From the NCBI GenBank assembly GCA_025924495.1, contig JAICIG010000163.1, forward strand, positions 1-15,442: a stretch of DNA of 15,442 nucleotides. The letters are read 5' to 3'. The notes under the pieces are model-generated. The model was not told where the DNA came from. It saw nothing but the letters and a program-made list of their open reading frames with translations, and ran no database searches. Positions 13,608-15,442 of this stretch are shown here, piece by piece; the first letter of the stretch is position 1, and each line of letters begins with the position of its first letter. The DNA comes from Pirellulales bacterium (GTDB lineage Bacteria > Planctomycetota > Planctomycetia > Pirellulales > JAICIG01). A program made the translations under genes and the position numbers.

Positions 13608-13613
13608 TAAAAT
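13608..13613 (+). promoter_or_regulatory. Candidate -10 element before the binding-protein gene
   Basis: TAAAAT (5 of 6 to TATAAT) sits in the 126-bp gap between permease and binding-protein genes, about 48 nt before the TTG start. The -35 position is poor. An internal promoter here would let the binding protein be made in excess over the membrane components, which is usual for importers. Confidence 0.35.
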
Positions 13614-13661
13614 GCACGCCGCTAGCTCGAATTGTCGCTACTTTGCCTCAAGGAGATTACC

Positions 13662-14705
13662 TTGCGCCTCGCCGCACTTGCCACGTTCTGCTTGCTATTT
13701 GCCGCCGCTTGTAATTCTTCCTCTCCGTCCACTTCGCCGCCCGACGCGAAATCGCAGGCCGGCGCACCTGAACTGATCAAGGTGAAATTAGGCCTGAACT
13801 GGTATCCCGAGGCCGAGCATGGCGGTTTCTATGCGGCGCTGGTGAACGGGTACTATCGCGATGCCGGGCTCGACGTGGAGATTGTCAAAGGGGGCCCCTC
13901 GGCGCCGGTGATGCAGCAAGTGGCGGGCGGGCAGATGGAGTTTGGCGTTTACAACGCCGATGGCCTGCTTTTGGCGCGCGCGGAAGAGGCGCCCGTCGTG
14001 GCGTTGATGGCGCCGATTCAGATCAGTCCGCGCTGCATCATGGTTCACAAGAGTTCGGGCATCAAGAACTTTGACGAATTAAAGAACATGACGATCGCCA
14101 TGAGCAATTCGCAGCCGTTCTATCGATTCCTCCGCAAGAAGGTTTCGCTCGAAGGGGTGACGGTCGTGCCGTACCAAGGCAGTGTGGCGCAATTTCTCAC
14201 GGATGAGAACTTCGCCCAGCAGGCCTATGTGTTCAGCGAGCCGTTCACGGCGGAACAACAAGGGGGCGATCCTGAATCGCTGATGGTCTCCGATCTCGGC
14301 TTCAATCCTTACACTAGCGTGCTATTCACGAGCGAGAGTTATCTCGAAGAACATAAGGACGTGGCGGCCAGACTGGTTGAAGCCAGCGTGCTCGGCTGGG
14401 AAGATTATTTAGCGCAGCCCGTGAAAACTCATGAGAGAATTCACGAGTTGAATCCCGAGATGAGCCTGGAAGCTTTGGACTACGGCGTCAAAGCGCTCGC
14501 GCCGCTGGTGCGCGATCAAGTCGCCGAACAACAGGGCATTGGCTGCATGTCGCTCGAGCGTTGGCAGACGCTGCTGGATCAAATGGCCGAAATCGAATTG
14601 ATCGCAGCCGGCGCCGTCAAGGCGTCCGAGACTTTTACGGCGGAGTTCTTAACCAGCGGCGCAACAGGGCAATCAGAAGCGCGATCCGAGGCGGACGCGC
14701 AATAG
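13662..14705 (+). CDS. NMT1/THI5-like ABC transporter substrate-binding lipoprotein
   Basis: The protein captures the substrate outside the inner membrane and delivers it to the permease. From the TTG at 13662, which follows AAGGAG (13650-13655) at 6 nt, it has 347 residues. The N-terminus MRLAALATFCLLFAAAC is a lipoprotein signal with Cys17 as the expected lipidated residue, followed by a Ser/Pro-rich linker. The mature part starts KVKLGLNWYPEAEHGGFYAAL, the NWxPEAEHGG type of NMT1/THI5 (ThiY-like) proteins, and continues with YYRDAGLDVEIVKGG, GQMEFGVYNAD and IKNFDELKNMTIAMSNS. Relatives import pyrimidine precursors of thiamine or other small compounds, but no thi gene or thiamine riboswitch is visible here, so the ligand is open. 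The stop is 6 bp from the stop of the converging oxygenase gene. Confidence 0.87.
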   Translation: MRLAALATFCLLFAAACNSSSPSTSPPDAKSQAGAPELIKVKLGLNWYPEAEHGGFYAALVNGYYRDAGLDVEIVKGGPSAPVMQQVAGGQMEFGVYNADGLLLARAEEAPVVALMAPIQISPRCIMVHKSSGIKNFDELKNMTIAMSNSQPFYRFLRKKVSLEGVTVVPYQGSVAQFLTDENFAQQAYVFSEPFTAEQQGGDPESLMVSDLGFNPYTSVLFTSESYLEEHKDVAARLVEASVLGWEDYLAQPVKTHERIHELNPEMSLEALDYGVKALAPLVRDQVAEQQGIGCMSLERWQTLLDQMAEIELIAAGAVKASETFTAEFLTSGATGQSEARSEADAQ

Positions 14706-14711
14706 TTCGAT

Positions 14712-15442
14712 TTAGCGGTCCACCAGTTGGATGCCGTCGAACACGAAATCGGACGGCAACTGGCCCAGACGCGCCTTGAGTTGCGAGAAATCGAATCGGC
14801 CGTAGGCGCGAACCATCTCGCGGTATTTGCCCTCAATGATCGGTCCCCGTCCGTGCAACAACGCTTGCTGATTGAAAGAGACCGCTTGACCGGGCCGTGC
14901 CATGATCAAACACGCCAGGTCTTGCCGCTCTTTGAGCACGTACTGATAGGCAGCCAATGCACGCTCGTACTCGGCGCTATTGTCGAGCTCCGGTACAACT
15001 CCCATGTCGTAGCCCTTGCCTAGAAAACGCGTCGGGCCACCTTCTTCCGGGCGAGGGTATAGAATCGGACGAGGACGAGTCGTAATCGCCTTGGCCGAAG
15101 GATCGGCCACGAAGGAATTTGAAAGCGCCGTCACGTAGGCCGGCTCAAAGAGACGGTCGATGAGGCTGGCATCAAAGCCCTCTCGTAGTCCGCGCAGCAC
15201 GGCGTCGATCGAAAAGAAGATCGTTGCCGCCTGAGCGTCGTTATTGACGCAGACCAGGTGGATCAACTCGGGCTGAGCCGGCGGGATGAGCATGGCGTTG
15301 TCGAGATGCGGCAGGAGCGAATCAAGCGTCTTTCCGCAGTGCACGAGCCCGGCGACGGGAAACAGGCGCTGGAAGTGAAGTCCGCCATCCTCTTGGAGAA
15401 ACCCAAATGAGCTCCCCGTGCCTTGCGCGATGACCGCGGCCA
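14712..15442 (-). CDS. TauD/TfdA-like Fe(II)/2-oxoglutarate-dependent oxygenase (5' end outside the window)
   Basis: The reading frame is open from the right edge to the TAA at 14712-14714, about 242 codons. An internal GTG at 15344 is not a convincing start because matching sequence continues upstream (GFLQEDGGLHFQRLFPVAG). The segment LLPHLDNAMLIPPAQPELIHLVC supplies a likely HxD iron-binding pair (His codon 15308-15306, Asp codon 15302-15300). FNQQALLHGRGPI supplies the distal His (codon 14855-14853), and the R-rich stretch after it (YREMVRAYGRFD) is where the 2-oxoglutarate-binding arginine is expected. This order matches TauD/TfdA and gamma-butyrobetaine-hydroxylase-like enzymes, which hydroxylate small organic acids in the cytoplasm. 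Its place beside a NitT/TauT-type importer suggests work on the imported compound, which is inference. Substrate unknown. Confidence 0.7.
   Translation of the reverse strand, partial: AAVIAQGTGSSFGFLQEDGGLHFQRLFPVAGLVHCGKTLDSLLPHLDNAMLIPPAQPELIHLVCVNNDAQAATIFFSIDAVLRGLREGFDASLIDRLFEPAYVTALSNSFVADPSAKAITTRPRPILYPRPEEGGPTRFLGKGYDMGVVPELDNSAEYERALAAYQYVLKERQDLACLIMARPGQAVSFNQQALLHGRGPIIEGKYREMVRAYGRFDFSQLKARLGQLPSDFVFDGIQLVDR

Overview
The window is GC-rich bacterial chromosome, most plausibly from a member of the Planctomycetota. That placement is inference: it rests on the protein flavour (a DUF3417-type glucan phosphorylase, small FYxKQLAQEAV-type BON proteins, a CysC with an internal insertion) together with a Gram-negative LPS inner-core cluster. 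No rRNA or other taxonomic marker is present. I saw no tRNA, rRNA, CRISPR array, transposase, integrase or phage gene, so this looks like ordinary chromosome rather than an island.

Layout, left to right. (1) Positions 1-111 are a non-coding tail with G/C homopolymer runs. (2) A minus-strand alpha-glucan (glycogen) phosphorylase gene, 112-2307, is interrupted by one in-frame TAG at 604-606, upstream of the PLP-lysine codon, with reading frame and conservation intact on both sides. (3) Divergent from it on the plus strand are an acyl-CoA-dehydrogenase-like flavoprotein (2606-3688) and adenylylsulfate kinase CysC (3800-4453). Both are preceded by the same TTTCCGCGGTA element running into a -10-like hexamer. 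(4) A strong-looking promoter (4504-4533) opens a leader of about 200 nt with several inverted repeats, two of them mutually exclusive, followed by two tandem small BON-domain genes (4741-5343). (5) A minus-strand cluster, transcribed from 10203 down to 5441, encodes LPS inner-core functions: bifunctional HldE, a GT9 heptosyltransferase (WaaF-like), a WaaP/InaA-type kinase and a GT4 glycosyltransferase (WaaG-like). Two of its three junctions are ATGA overlaps. (6) Across a 441-bp intergenic stretch, divergent from hldE, lies a conserved protein of unknown function (10645-11730). (7) A three-part ABC importer follows: a NitT/TauT-type ATPase, a permease, and an NMT1/THI5-like lipoprotein (11974-14705). 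It converges, 6 bp apart, on a TauD/TfdA-like Fe(II)/2-oxoglutarate oxygenase that runs off the right edge.

How the genes work together. HldE makes ADP-heptose precursors, the GT9 enzyme transfers heptose, the WaaP-like kinase probably phosphorylates it, and the GT4 enzyme extends the core: a coherent inner-core module. GmhA, GmhB and HldD are not in the window. The importer probably feeds a small metabolite, and the oxygenase beside it may act on the same or a related compound; this is inference from proximity. The most unusual items are the interrupted phosphorylase, the structured leader of the BON pair, and the uncharacterised protein divergent from hldE.
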